Below, piece after piece: positions 25,765 through 35,564 of a stretch of 64,000 nt of DNA. Position 1 is the first letter of the stretch, and the number at the start of each line of letters is the position of its first letter. Where the stretch lies: assembly GCF_000016285.1 (NCBI RefSeq), contig NC_011988.1:434001-498000 (forward strand), read 5' to 3'. The notes below the pieces were generated by a model. It saw only the letters and a list, made by a program, of their open reading frames with translations. It did not search any database and had not been told where the DNA came from. The position numbers and the translations under genes are program-made. The stretch is from Allorhizobium ampelinum S4. Its GTDB lineage: Bacteria; Pseudomonadota; Alphaproteobacteria; Rhizobiales; Rhizobiaceae.

Positions 25765-27528
25765 TCAGCAAGGTTCAATGCGCCAGACAACGGCCCAGGG
25801 ACCGAGATTGTTTCCTGGCTGTGTGCCGAACGTGAACAGGCATTCGCCGTTGGTATATATTGGGTTCTCCACAGTCTCGGCAGTCAGATTGGCGGTGAGG
25901 GTCAGATTGTGTGAACCGAGCGTCCAGCGCACAATTGTCACTGACCCCAGGCTGCTATAGTTGCCCGCATGCCCGTGGGCATCTTGCAGCAGAGGAACGA
26001 TTTTCTCTTTACGCAGCGCCAGCAATTCGCGGTAAAATTGCAGAATTTCACCGTCTTGCTGGTCTGGCTCCCATGATAGTTTGGCGCCACTGAATGTTGT
26101 CTGTGCTGTTGGATCGGATGCATCATCGGCATCGAAGCCGGGCAACCTTGACAATTCCTTGCGCCGTCCCTGTCTTACCGCTTCATTCAGCTCTTCGTTG
26201 AAATCGCAGAAAAACGGAAAGGGGGTCTTTGCGCCCCATTCCTCTCCCATGAACAGCATGGGGATCTGCGGGGCCAGCAGATAAACCGCCGCCAGTGCCT
26301 TCAACGCCTCTGATGGTTGCGATGCGGCCATCCTGTCGCCCAAGGCGCGATTGCCGATCTGGTCATGGTTCTGGATAAAGGAAATGAATGCAGTCGGTGG
26401 CAGGTGGGTGCTCGGCATGCCCCTTTCCTTCCCGCTATAGGGCATGTGCTCGCCTTGGTAGACAAAGCCCTCTGCCAGCGCCCGACCGAGCTTAGACATG
26501 TCGTTTGCGTAATCCTGATAATAGCCAAAATTTTCACCGGTGGCCGTGATGTGCAGGACATGGTGAATGTCGTCATTCCACTGCGCGGTGAAATGGATGG
26601 GCGCACCATTTTTATTACGTTCGAGCAGGTCGGCATTGTTGTCTTCATTCTCGACGATCAGATGCACGGCCCGTCCGAGTGCGCAAGCGCGTGTCCGCAT
26701 GGCGATATCATGAAGGATATGGGGCTTGCGCTCGTCTTCTATGGCGTGAACGGCGTCGAAGCGCAGTCCGTCGATCCGAAACTCGTCCACCCAGTATATG
26801 GCATTGCGCACGACGAATTCACGCACGGCTTCCGACTGGTCGCCATCGTAATTGACACCCGGCCCCCAGGGCGTGATGTGCTTGTCGGTAAAGATCGGCG
26901 CATAGGCGGGAAGATAATTTCCGTCCGGACCGAAGTGATTATAGACCACATCGAGAAAGATGCAGATGCCGCGTGCATGGGCTTCGTCCACCAGCCGCTT
27001 CAGATCCTCAGGACGGCCGTAGCTGCTATCGGGTGCATAAGGCAATACGCCGTCATAGCCCCAGTTCCAGCGTCCTGGAAAGTCGCTGATTGGCATGAGT
27101 TGCAGCGCGGTCACGCCGAGGTTTTTCAGGTGGTCCAGCCGTTCGATGATGGCTGTAAACGTTCCGGCGGGCGTAAAGCTTCCCACGTGCAGTTCGTAGA
27201 TGACGATCTCTTCCCAGGGCAGTCCCTGCCATTCGGTCTGCTGCCAGGCATAGGCTGGGTCGATAACCTCGCTTGGCCCATGCACATCGTCGGGCTGGAA
27301 GCGTGAGGCGGGATCTGGAACAGCGAGGCCATCCTCCAGGATGAAGTTATAACGGCATCCGGCCCCGACCTCAGGCACTTCGGCGCTGTACCACCCATTG
27401 TCACCGGCTGTCATGGGACGAGGCTCCTGTCCCTCGATCTTCAGCAGAACCTTTTCCTGAAGCGGCGCCCAAAGGCTGAAGATCGTGCCGTTGCCGTAAA
27501 GAACCGGGCCAAATGTCATGTCCTGCAT
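25765..27528 (-). CDS. treZ: Malto-oligosyltrehalose trehalohydrolase
   Basis: 587 residues from MQDMTFGPVLYGNG, preceded by CAGGAGACACG; the longer frame to 27588 has no site. An N-terminal carbohydrate-binding module (about 1-90) precedes a GH13 barrel with SSYGRPEDLKRLVDEAHARGICIFLDVVYNHFGPDGNY, the nucleophile in GLRFDAVHAIED, the acid in LIVENEDNN and the stabilising Asp in FIQNHDQIGNR. It cleaves trehalose from maltooligosyl-trehalose made by TreY. Divergent from treY with a 213-base intergenic region. Likely osmoprotection. Confidence 0.94.
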   Translation of the reverse strand: MQDMTFGPVLYGNGTIFSLWAPLQEKVLLKIEGQEPRPMTAGDNGWYSAEVPEVGAGCRYNFILEDGLAVPDPASRFQPDDVHGPSEVIDPAYAWQQTEWQGLPWEEIVIYELHVGSFTPAGTFTAIIERLDHLKNLGVTALQLMPISDFPGRWNWGYDGVLPYAPDSSYGRPEDLKRLVDEAHARGICIFLDVVYNHFGPDGNYLPAYAPIFTDKHITPWGPGVNYDGDQSEAVREFVVRNAIYWVDEFRIDGLRFDAVHAIEDERKPHILHDIAMRTRACALGRAVHLIVENEDNNADLLERNKNGAPIHFTAQWNDDIHHVLHITATGENFGYYQDYANDMSKLGRALAEGFVYQGEHMPYSGKERGMPSTHLPPTAFISFIQNHDQIGNRALGDRMAASQPSEALKALAAVYLLAPQIPMLFMGEEWGAKTPFPFFCDFNEELNEAVRQGRRKELSRLPGFDADDASDPTAQTTFSGAKLSWEPDQQDGEILQFYRELLALRKEKIVPLLQDAHGHAGNYSSLGSVTIVRWTLGSHNLTLTANLTAETVENPIYTNGECLFTFGTQPGNNLGPWAVVWRIEPC

Positions 27529-27741
27529 CGTGTCTCCTGCGCATTTCAATGGGTGGTCGTCGGGGGTAATCGGGTGGTGATCGGGCAAACCGAGGCGTTA
27601 ACTTCCAAACTGCTCCGGTGTTCCGTCTTTCCCGGTATTTGATGCCGACTGTATCGGCATTCCGCCGCCATTATTGACCGGGACCGCGTGGAACCGAAGG
27701 CGGCTAGCCGTGTTACTGGCAAACACCATCAAGAGGGCAGC

Positions 27742-30273
27742 ATGACCATCCCAACAGCGACCTACCGCCTGCAATTTCGAAACGGCATAACATTCGATCA
27801 TGCTATCGATCTTATTCCCCATTTGAAATCGATGAGCATCAGCCATCTCTATGCATCCCCGATCTTCACGGCCACCACTGGCTCCACCCACGGCTATGAT
27901 GTGGTGGATGCCAACGAAATCGACCCGGTTATTGGCGGGAAAGCCGGTTTCGATCGGATGTGCGCGGCGCTTGCAAAGGCGGATATTGGTCTGATCCTCG
28001 ATATCGTTCCCAACCATATGGCGGCTTCGGTTGAAAATGCCTGGTGGTACGACGTGCTGCGCAATGGCAGCCGCAGCGCCTATGCCGGACATTTCGATAT
28101 TGACTGGAGCCGGAAGCTGACCTTGCCGGTGCTTGGCAAGACCCTTGAGGATGCCCTTGGCGATGGTGAGCTGACGATCATACGGGATGATAACGCTGAC
28201 AGGTTCAGCCTTGCCTATTTCGAGACGCATATTCCCTTGAGCGATGAAAGCATCGAGCAGGCACTTGTCTCTGAAAAGACCGACCGGGCGACCTTGGTCG
28301 AGGTGCTCGCCTCGCCTGAAAAAGTCAGGGCGTTACTCGATGCCCAGCATTGGCAGCTTCAACACTGGAAACAGGCTGCGGAAAGCCTGAGTTATCGCCG
28401 CTTTTTCGAAGTCACCGGCCTTGTGGGTGTCTGCGTGGAAAAACCGCAGGTGTTTGAAGAAAGCCACCAGCTGATCCTTGATCTGGTCCGGTCAGGGCAG
28501 GTTCAGGGATTGCGGATCGATCATGTCGATGGGCTGGCCGATCCGGCTGGTTATCTCGACCGCCTGCGCGAGGCGGCGGGGCCGCAGACCTATATCACTG
28601 TCGAGAAAATTCTGGGGGCAGGCGAGGTGATTGCGTCGAGCTGGCCGGTGTCCGGCACGACGGGCTATGAGTTCATCACCGCCCTGTCGCAGCTCTACAT
28701 CGATGGCGACGGGCTTGAACGCCTTCAGCAGGCCTATAACGACACCGACGCAGGCGCTGCGGACTATGTCAAAGGCCTGCGGGATGCCAAGACCCGGATG
28801 GTTCAACGCAATTTCAAGGGTGAAGTCACCCGGCTGGTGGTGCTAGCGCAATCGATTGGCACCGGCCACGGCGAGGACGAGTTGCGCAAGGCGATACAGG
28901 AATTGCTGATCGCTTTCCCAGTCTACCGGACCTATGGCTATCACGGTGGCCTTGATGCGCAGGACAAAATCGTCCTGGAACACGTCGTTGCGCAGGCTCG
29001 GCTCTGGGGCGTGGACGAGGGAGCGCTTGGTGTTATCGAACGCCTGTTGCTCGGCGGGTTCGAGGCGGAGGCGGCAGATGAGTTCCGCACCCGTTTCCAG
29101 CAGTTGAGCGGTCCTGTCATGGCTAAGGCGTTGGAAGATACGCTGTTCTACCGCTACAACCGCCTGATTGCCGCAAACGAGGTTGGTGGTGAACCAGCCC
29201 ATCCGCCGGGCGGTGTGAGCGCCTTCCACGCCGCAATGGCTGAGCGCATGCAGACCCAGCCGCATGGTCTCACGGCAAGCTCAACCCATGATACCAAGCG
29301 CGGGGAGGATGCGCGCGCCCGTCTCTACACCCTGTCGGAAGGGGCGGATGCCTGGATCGACGGTGTGAGCCGCTGGCGCCAGATGCATCGCGGCAATCTC
29401 ACCTCTTTACTAGACGGTCCCGCGCCCGATCCGAATGTGGAGTGGATGCTGTACCAGGCTTTGGCGGGGATCTGGCTCGCGCCGACCGAAGCTACCGATC
29501 CTGCCACGCTGACCGACCGCTTTCTGGCCTATACTGAAAAAGCGCTTCGGGAGGCCAAGGTGCGAACGGACTGGGCCGAGCCAAACGAGGCTTTCGAACA
29601 GGCGGTGCGCTCCTATGCCGAACAGTTGGTGTCACCGGAAAACCGAAGCTTCCTGACGGATTTCAGCGATACGCTTCAGCCCTTTATGGCGGCGGGCGAG
29701 GTCAACAGCCTCTCCCAGACGCTGATCAAGCTCACGGCGCCGGGCGTGCCGGATATTTATCAGGGAACCGAGGGCAAAGACGACAGTCTGGTCGATCCGG
29801 ACAATCGTCGCATCATCGATTATCAGGCGCTGGCAGCCGAGGTGAGTGCGCCCGCAAATGAGGGCCCGGTCTCTTTCATTCAGCGCAAGCAAAGGCTGAT
29901 CCGGGAGGTGCTCGCCCTTCGTAGCCGCCATGCGAGCCTGTTCAATAACGGTGATTACGTGCCGGTGGAGGTCACTGGTCATGCCCGGGATCACGTCATC
30001 GCTTTCGCTCGGGTACAAGGCAATGATATCGCGTTGACCATCGCGCCAAGATTGGTGTTTGGCCGGATCGATCCTGAGACGGCAAGGGTTGCTGCGGCGT
30101 TCTGGGCGGATACCAGGATTGTTTGGCCTGAGAGCGTGCAGGGACCGTTGCACACTATTCTGTCAGGCCGGTCGTTCAATCGTGAACAGATGCTGGTGTC
30201 AGATCTGCTCGACGGTAACGATATCGCCCTGCTGGTGACGCCTTCACTCACTGCAACCGACATTCAGCGATAA
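27742..30273 (+). CDS. treY: Malto-oligosyltrehalose synthase
   Basis: 843 residues from MTIPTATYRLQFRNGITF, with GAGGG upstream; the frame from 27688 adds non-family sequence. GH13 motifs are STHGYDVVDANEIDPVIGG, LILDIVPNHMA, GLRIDHVDGLADP with the nucleophile Asp, and the C-terminal PDIYQGTEGKDDSLVDPDNRR that is diagnostic of TreY. It turns the reducing end of maltodextrins into a trehalose linkage for TreZ. No treX/glgX is seen next to the pair. Confidence 0.95.
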   Translation: MTIPTATYRLQFRNGITFDHAIDLIPHLKSMSISHLYASPIFTATTGSTHGYDVVDANEIDPVIGGKAGFDRMCAALAKADIGLILDIVPNHMAASVENAWWYDVLRNGSRSAYAGHFDIDWSRKLTLPVLGKTLEDALGDGELTIIRDDNADRFSLAYFETHIPLSDESIEQALVSEKTDRATLVEVLASPEKVRALLDAQHWQLQHWKQAAESLSYRRFFEVTGLVGVCVEKPQVFEESHQLILDLVRSGQVQGLRIDHVDGLADPAGYLDRLREAAGPQTYITVEKILGAGEVIASSWPVSGTTGYEFITALSQLYIDGDGLERLQQAYNDTDAGAADYVKGLRDAKTRMVQRNFKGEVTRLVVLAQSIGTGHGEDELRKAIQELLIAFPVYRTYGYHGGLDAQDKIVLEHVVAQARLWGVDEGALGVIERLLLGGFEAEAADEFRTRFQQLSGPVMAKALEDTLFYRYNRLIAANEVGGEPAHPPGGVSAFHAAMAERMQTQPHGLTASSTHDTKRGEDARARLYTLSEGADAWIDGVSRWRQMHRGNLTSLLDGPAPDPNVEWMLYQALAGIWLAPTEATDPATLTDRFLAYTEKALREAKVRTDWAEPNEAFEQAVRSYAEQLVSPENRSFLTDFSDTLQPFMAAGEVNSLSQTLIKLTAPGVPDIYQGTEGKDDSLVDPDNRRIIDYQALAAEVSAPANEGPVSFIQRKQRLIREVLALRSRHASLFNNGDYVPVEVTGHARDHVIAFARVQGNDIALTIAPRLVFGRIDPETARVAAAFWADTRIVWPESVQGPLHTILSGRSFNREQMLVSDLLDGNDIALLVTPSLTATDIQR

Positions 30274-30388
30274 GCGGAACCGATCCTGCGCCGGGGTGTT
30301 AACCCATCATCCCGGCCAATGGCCCGCTTATGAATGGAGCGGCGGGGTCCCATAGTTGGGCCTATTTGCATAGAATAAGGAGATTGCC

Positions 30389-30820
30389 ATGAAGATCGAA
30401 AAATACGGTTCGGCCCAGTGGTCCGGTGGTTTGAAAGACGGAAAAGGCAAGGTTTCGACGCAGAGCGGCGCGTTGAATGCCTATCCTTACGGGTTCAACA
30501 CCCGCTTTGAAGGCGTCACCGGCAGCAACCCGGAAGAGCTGATCGGTGCGGCCCATGCGGCCTGCTTTACCATGGCGTTGTCGATGATGCTGGGCGAGGC
30601 TGGACTCACCGCCGAAAGCCTGGAAACCAAGGCCAATGTGACCCTGGAAAAGCTGGAGGCTGGTTTTGCCATCACTGCCATCGAGCTTGTCTTGAAGGGT
30701 AAGGTGCCTGGTGCCGATGAAGCCCGGTTTACGGAAATTGCCAATCAGGCTAAGGCGGGATGCCCGGTTTCCAAGGCCCTGGCCGCCGTGCCGATTAGCC
30801 TCAGCGTTACCCTGGGATAA
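30389..30820 (+). CDS. osmC: OsmC-family peroxiredoxin-like protein
   Basis: 143 residues, full OsmC length. The redox cysteines are Cys59 in HAACFTMALSMMLGEAG and Cys125 in AGCPVSKAL; the N-terminal WSGGLKDGKGKVSTQSGAL is typical of OsmC rather than OhrA. Reduces organic hydroperoxides in the cytoplasm. It follows the trehalose genes with its own ribosome binding site (AAGGAG) and ends in a terminator, so it is probably a separate osmotic or oxidative stress gene. Confidence 0.93.
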   Translation: MKIEKYGSAQWSGGLKDGKGKVSTQSGALNAYPYGFNTRFEGVTGSNPEELIGAAHAACFTMALSMMLGEAGLTAESLETKANVTLEKLEAGFAITAIELVLKGKVPGADEARFTEIANQAKAGCPVSKALAAVPISLSVTLG

Positions 30821-30842
30821 CCAGTTACCCTGGGTAGTCTGG

Positions 30843-30886
30843 GTCCGGTCTGGCTTGAATGCTAGGCCGGGCTTTTGTGCTTTTTT
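30843..30886 (+). terminator. Rho-independent terminator after osmC
   Basis: GTCCGGTCTGGC (30843-30854) pairs with GCTAGGCCGGGC (30861-30872) using three G-U pairs and a six-base loop, followed by TTTTGTGCTTTTTT. Confidence 0.7.
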
Positions 30887-30999
30887 CAAGAGATGATATC
30901 CGCCTTTTCGACGCCCCCTGTGATAAACGGCTGGCACGTGCTAGGCACACTCAGCAGCTTGACAATCACGGATCGCTGCCAATCGCGAGGGACGCTGTT

Positions 31000-31923
31000 A
31001 TGCCGACACTGAGTGACGAGGGCCAAGCGCGTCTGAGCGACATTGCCACCCGCCATGGGGTCAGCTTCGGGGCGGTGGAACATTTGCTGATGGCGTTGAT
31101 GGCTGGCAACGGCTACCAGGCCCAGTTCAACCACCCGGATCTTGGGGGCATGGGGCAATGGTCGCAGGGTGGCATGACCATGGTCGGCGATATGTTCAAC
31201 AATGGGCTGAAGGCCCGGGTCGACAATCTTTGCTCGGATATCGCCACGTTGCTGCAAACCAGTGATCTGCATCGCCCGGCATCCGGCTATGCCTCATCCT
31301 CGCAATCACAATCGCAGGGAAATGGCGGGTTTGGGGCCTTTTCGAGCGGTGTTAGTCTCTTCGTCCCCGGCAGTATTTCAGCCGCAAACTGGTGGCCAGC
31401 TGATCTTGGCTTTCCGGCTTCGACCGGTGCCCAGAACAATTTGCGCTATGCGTTTTTCCCGTCAAGCCGCAGACTGGCGATCGATATTGGCGGGCGCACG
31501 ACAGTCTATGATACCAGAGACCACCAGATCGGCGGATTTTCCCAGCAACAGGGCGGCGACCAGACACTGAGCTTCACCTCCCAATACGGTTTGGTGCGGA
31601 TCTCCGAGCTTGACGTCGTGTCTCCCGGTGCGACTGCGCCCGTTACGAATGTGGTAGGCGAGGCCGCGACTGCACCCCTCGCGCCGGTCATGCCACCCGT
31701 CGCCACTGTTTTTGACGATCCCGAACCAGCGCGTGAGCCTTTGGCGTCGGAAATCCAGGCATTTTCGGCAGGGACTTCTGCCAGGCCTCCAGCCGCTTCC
31801 CCGGCAGGCAGTGACGATGAGATCTTTGCCAAGATCGAAAAACTCGCCGCCCTGCATGGCCGTGGCATCCTGACCGACAAGGAATATCAAGACAAAAAGG
31901 CCGATCTTCTGTCGCGTCTCTGA
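31000..31923 (+). CDS. SHOCT-domain protein of unknown function
   Basis: 307 residues from MPTLSDEGQARLSDIATRHG, preceded by GAGGG; an upstream-open frame to 30859 looks non-coding. Three parts are visible: a helical N-terminal segment (about 1-95) rich in Gly and Met, a middle beta-rich segment (about 130-220, YAFFPSSRRLAIDIGGRTTVYDTRDHQIGGFSQQQGGDQ), and a Pro/Ala linker before a C-terminal SHOCT domain (EIFAKIEKLAALHGRGILTDKEYQDKKADLL). SHOCT domains are short helical modules at protein ends and probably mediate oligomerisation. No signal peptide. Function unknown. Confidence 0.8.
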   Translation: MPTLSDEGQARLSDIATRHGVSFGAVEHLLMALMAGNGYQAQFNHPDLGGMGQWSQGGMTMVGDMFNNGLKARVDNLCSDIATLLQTSDLHRPASGYASSSQSQSQGNGGFGAFSSGVSLFVPGSISAANWWPADLGFPASTGAQNNLRYAFFPSSRRLAIDIGGRTTVYDTRDHQIGGFSQQQGGDQTLSFTSQYGLVRISELDVVSPGATAPVTNVVGEAATAPLAPVMPPVATVFDDPEPAREPLASEIQAFSAGTSARPPAASPAGSDDEIFAKIEKLAALHGRGILTDKEYQDKKADLLSRL

Positions 31924-32284
31924 TCGCAGACGAATTCTATTCGGTGCGTGACATGTGGTATTTGGGGTGATGGGGTGGCCAAACGGGCGACCGCATAATG
32001 ACGCCTGAATGGCAGGTGAGGGGAAGAGCATCCGTTCACAATACGCTCCTGAGATGGTGTGTTGTTGAAAAAGCGCTGCATAAATAGGCGCTTAACACCT
32101 TCTTTTTTCCAAAACGACAGGTCGTGTTATCCTGGATGCAAATAGGTCCAGTGGACATCTTTCAATTTAAATCTATATATTTTATAGTCAATATGCAGTG
32201 GCAGGAGTCGAGGACTGGCAAATTCAACAGGCACTCAGGGCATGCCTGTATGGCTATCCTGAAGGCCGCTTGATGGAGGGCATC
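31924..32284. other. 361-base intergenic region
   Basis: No gene. AAGCGC (32071-32076) and GCGCTT (32088-32093) form a short hairpin followed at some distance by CTTCTTTTTT, a weak terminator for the SHOCT gene. AT-rich promoter-like sequence is at 32160-32195. Confidence 0.5.
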
Positions 32285-33784
32285 ATGCTCCAGTTTATTT
32301 CAGGGGTTTCTCACTTGGGAGCTTACCAAGCGAAAAGCAGCATTTCGCCTGCCCGCAAGACAGTCGTTATTGTCGGTGGAGGGTTTGCCGGCGCGTCAGT
32401 AGCGCGGTTTCTGGCGGAGCGGCAGGACGAGGATCTGCAAATTCTGGTATTTGAGCCGAGAGCCACGCTGGGGGCCGGTCTTGCCTATGATACGGACGAT
32501 CCGGCACTTCGTCTCAATGTTGAAGCAAGCCGGATGATAGCCGATGCTAGGGAGCCACTCGCCTTTGCCGAGTGGTTACGGCAATCTGGCGCGCTTGCGG
32601 ACGATCCTGACGCGCAGGTCGAATGCACAGGCAGTGATGTCCCGCAGGTGTTTGCCCGCCGTGAAGCCTTCGGTCGTTTCATGGCGGAGCGGATGGCGCC
32701 TTATCTTGAAGAGGGTAGGATTCAGCACATCCGGGAGACGGTGGAAAGCGTGACCCGGATCGGGAGCCGCTGGTTGGTGACCGGCAATTTGGGTGCCTGG
32801 ATCGAGGCCGATATCGTCGTCATGGCAGCCACCCACCCGGCTCCCAAGGCGCCGCGGGCATTGCAATCAGCCCTGCAAGGCCATCCACGCTTCCTTACCA
32901 ATCCCGTCGCGGGCCCGAGCCTTTGCGGTTTCCGTGCGACGGATCGGGTTCTTGTCGTGGGCATGGGTCTGACGGCAGCGGATATTGTCGCCAGTTTGAG
33001 TGTCCGTGGCCATCGCGGCGAGATCACCGCCTTTTCAAGGCGCGGCATGTCGTCTCGCGGCCATACTCTTCAGCCCCAGGACTGGTCTTGCTCGTTTAGC
33101 GAGGATGATTGTCGCTCGGTAAGGTCGTTGTTACGAGCCGTGCGGCGTGCGGTGGCCGATGCGCAGGCCCATGGCGTGACTTGGCATGCGGTGACCGACG
33201 CCCTGCGTAAACAGGGTCAGACCATTTGGGCGCGGCTCAATGCGACGGAAAGAAAACGGCTGTTGCGCCACGCCCGCCGTCTTTGGGACGTGCATCGCTA
33301 CCGGCTGCCACCCCAGGCACAAGCCATTTGGCAGCAGCGGTTGGCTGAAGGCAGTCTGACGCTCGCCTCAGGCCGGATGATTAAGATCGAGCGGGGTATC
33401 GAGACCATCGCTATTGATCTCGTGGTGGCCTCGACCGGGTTGGTGGAGCGGAAATTGTTCGACTGGGTGGTGCTGGCGACAGGTCCCGATCATGCCAGTG
33501 TTCTAAAATCACAGTCGATGTTGTTGACGCTGGAAAGCACGGGCCACCTCCAGGCCGATGCCTACGGGCTCGGTATTGCCTGTGATGAGACTGGTCAGGC
33601 CATTGGTATTGATGGGCGACCGCAAGCGGATTTGTTTATTGCAGGCCCGCTGGCACGCGGTACGTTTGGTGAGCTTATGGGCGTCCCGGAAGTCTCCCGC
33701 CAGGCCGAACTGGTGGCAGATCGTATCGCCAATGCCGTCTTGGCTAGCCGCAGCATGGCGAGCCATAGCATCGAAGCGCGATAG
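32285..33784 (+). CDS. FAD/NAD(P)-binding protein (NAD_binding_9 family)
   Basis: About 499 residues from MLQFISGVSH, chosen because GGAGGG lies five bases upstream; GTG at 32198 and ATG at 32273 are alternatives. The N-terminal dinucleotide fold is VVIVGGGFAGASVARFLAERQDEDLQILVFEP, followed by GAGLAYDTDDPALRLNVEASRM, which is typical of the FAD-NAD(P)-binding family linked to biosynthesis and hydroxylation reactions. A second dinucleotide-like fold is VLVVGMGLTAADIVASL. The C-terminus has FIAGPLARGTFGELMGVPEV. A stand-alone gene; substrate unknown. Confidence 0.82.
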   Translation: MLQFISGVSHLGAYQAKSSISPARKTVVIVGGGFAGASVARFLAERQDEDLQILVFEPRATLGAGLAYDTDDPALRLNVEASRMIADAREPLAFAEWLRQSGALADDPDAQVECTGSDVPQVFARREAFGRFMAERMAPYLEEGRIQHIRETVESVTRIGSRWLVTGNLGAWIEADIVVMAATHPAPKAPRALQSALQGHPRFLTNPVAGPSLCGFRATDRVLVVGMGLTAADIVASLSVRGHRGEITAFSRRGMSSRGHTLQPQDWSCSFSEDDCRSVRSLLRAVRRAVADAQAHGVTWHAVTDALRKQGQTIWARLNATERKRLLRHARRLWDVHRYRLPPQAQAIWQQRLAEGSLTLASGRMIKIERGIETIAIDLVVASTGLVERKLFDWVVLATGPDHASVLKSQSMLLTLESTGHLQADAYGLGIACDETGQAIGIDGRPQADLFIAGPLARGTFGELMGVPEVSRQAELVADRIANAVLASRSMASHSIEAR

Positions 33785-33799
33785 CATTGTATTGCCAGT

Positions 33800-33828
33800 C
33801 CAGCCCGGTCGTATCGATGCCGGGCTGG
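33800..33828. terminator. Bidirectional hairpin between convergent genes
   Basis: CCAGCCCGG (33800-33808) pairs perfectly with CCGGGCTGG (33820-33828) across an 11-base loop, in the 52-base gap between the FAD protein gene and ssuB, which converge. No long T tract. Confidence 0.6.
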
Positions 33829-33836
33829 CGTATTCC

Positions 33837-34664
33837 TCACGCTTGGGCCGCTTCTCCCAGCAGTTTCCCCAATATCTGTGCTTCGATTGCCGCGCATTCT
33901 GCCGTGGCATGCCGCCTTGGGCGTGGCAGTGAAACCTTGAGATCGAGCGCAATGCGTCCGGCGTCGATGACGACGATCCGATCGGCGAGGGCGACGGCTT
34001 CCGACACGTCATGGGTGACCAGCACCGCCGTGAACCGTTGCTTTTGCCAGATCCGTTCCAGCAATTGCTGCATTTCGATCCGGGTTAGGGCATCGAGCGC
34101 GCCCAGCGGTTCATCCAGCGCCAGGATATGCGGATGCGCCGCCAAGGCGCGGGCAAGCGCGACGCGCTGTTTCTGGCCGCCTGAGAGAACGGAGGGCCAT
34201 TCGCTGGCCCGTGCGCCAAGGCCGACCTCTTCCAACAGGGCGCGGGCCGCCGAAAGCGCTTCCTTGCCCTTGGCAATTCCGGTCAGTCCGACGGCGACAT
34301 TGTCGTCGATCTTTGCCCAGGGCAGAAGACGCGGTTCCTGAAACATCATTCGAACCCGGGCAGCATCGCTCTTGTCGGCATGATGGATAAGTTCGCCGGA
34401 ACTTGGTTTGTCCAGCCCGGCCAGCAACCGCAGCAGGGTGCTTTTGCCACAGCCGCTCTTGCCGATGATCGCCAGGAACTCACCTTCGGCGACATCGAGG
34501 TTTATGCCATCAAGCACGGTCTGTGTCCCGAAACTCTTTCGGACATTGCGGAAGGAAAAAGCCGGGCGGGCGCTGGCAAGCACCGGTTGGGATGCCTGTT
34601 CCTGTCTTGTTGCAGGATGTGCTTCCTGAATTGGCCGAAGCCGCGTCACTGTTGTTGCGGTCAT
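33837..34664 (-). CDS. ssuB: Aliphatic sulfonate ABC transporter ATP-binding protein
   Basis: 275 residues from [12 protein letters not shown], five bases after the ssuC stop; an ATG at 34700 would overlap ssuC by 31 bases. Walker [25 protein letters not shown]-loop [14 protein letters not shown], signature [15 protein letters not shown], Walker [17 protein letters not shown], all in the SsuB/TauB/NrtD form. Powers sulfonate uptake with SsuC and SsuA. It is the last gene of the minus-strand unit ssuA-ssuC-ssuB. Confidence 0.92.
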   Translation of the reverse strand: MTATTVTRLRPIQEAHPATRQEQASQPVLASARPAFSFRNVRKSFGTQTVLDGINLDVAEGEFLAIIGKSGCGKSTLLRLLAGLDKPSSGELIHHADKSDAARVRMMFQEPRLLPWAKIDDNVAVGLTGIAKGKEALSAARALLEEVGLGARASEWPSVLSGGQKQRVALARALAAHPHILALDEPLGALDALTRIEMQQLLERIWQKQRFTAVLVTHDVSEAVALADRIVVIDAGRIALDLKVSLPRPRRHATAECAAIEAQILGKLLGEAAQA

Positions 34665-34669
34665 GGGTC

Positions 34670-35524
34670 TTACCTCGCTGTCTGGTAGGCCGGATGCCAT
34701 TGCAGGAACACGCGCTCCAGGAAACGGGCAAGCAGATCCGCCAGTTTGCCGAGCAGCGCATAGATGAGAATGGAAAGAACAACCACGTCGATCAGCAGGA
34801 ACTCACGCGCCTGCATGGCCATGTAACCGAGGCCGGAAGAGGCGGCGATGGTTTCCGCGACGATCAGCGTCAGCCACATGATGCCAAGACCATAGCGCAG
34901 TCCGGCAAAGATCGCGGGCAGGGCGCCCGGCAAGATCACCTTGCGAAACAGCCGGTATGGCTTCATGCCGTAAAGGCGGCCCATTTCCACCAGTTGCGGA
35001 TCGACGCTCTGGATACCCAGCAAGGTGTTGACATAGATCGGGAAAAACACGCCAAGCGCGACAAGAAAGAGCTTGGCCTCCTCATCAATCCCGAACCACA
35101 GAATAACCAGCGGGATCAGTGCCAGATGGGGAATATTGCGCACCATCTGCAAGGTTGTATCGGTAATGCCCCGGCTCAGGGCCGACAGGCCGTTGAGCAG
35201 ACCGAGTGCGAAACCAATGCCGCCACCAATGGCAAAGCCAGCCAACGCCCGTACGGTGCTGACGCCTATATTGGTTGGCAATTCGCCCGATAATGTCAGC
35301 CGCCAGAAGGCTTCGGCGACGGCAGACGGTGCTGGCAGCACGTTTTGCTGCAACAATCCGGCGCGCGACGATGCTTCCCAGGCAATCAGGATCAGCAAAG
35401 GCAGCGCCCAGCCGATGCTGTTGCCAGCCAACCGCGACAGGCCAGCCCTGAACCATGCAAGTCCCAGCGAGGGGGCCAGCGAGGGGGCATGTCCGGCATC
35501 TGGTCTGAGGTTTGAATTCTGCAT
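34670..35524 (-). CDS. ssuC: Aliphatic sulfonate ABC transporter permease
   Basis: 284 residues with about six membrane segments after a 35-residue tail; [36 protein letters not shown] is the SsuC opening and the coupling loop is [42 protein letters not shown]. The N-terminal tail has a repeated LAPSLG-like stretch. It lies 40 bases after ssuA on the same strand. Confidence 0.92.
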   Translation of the reverse strand: MQNSNLRPDAGHAPSLAPSLGLAWFRAGLSRLAGNSIGWALPLLILIAWEASSRAGLLQQNVLPAPSAVAEAFWRLTLSGELPTNIGVSTVRALAGFAIGGGIGFALGLLNGLSALSRGITDTTLQMVRNIPHLALIPLVILWFGIDEEAKLFLVALGVFFPIYVNTLLGIQSVDPQLVEMGRLYGMKPYRLFRKVILPGALPAIFAGLRYGLGIMWLTLIVAETIAASSGLGYMAMQAREFLLIDVVVLSILIYALLGKLADLLARFLERVFLQWHPAYQTAR

Positions 35525-35564
35525 CGCTTCAACTCCGGATCATTATCTTCAGTTGCCTGGGTCT

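Noticed and set aside
25571..25960. Plus-strand open frames next to treZ
   Set aside because: They overlap the 3' end of treZ on the other strand, have no ribosome binding site and low-complexity sequence.
34665..34700. ATG at 34700 as start of ssuB
   Set aside because: It would overlap ssuC by 31 bases, while MTATTV at 34664 has a GAGG site and lies five bases after the ssuC stop.
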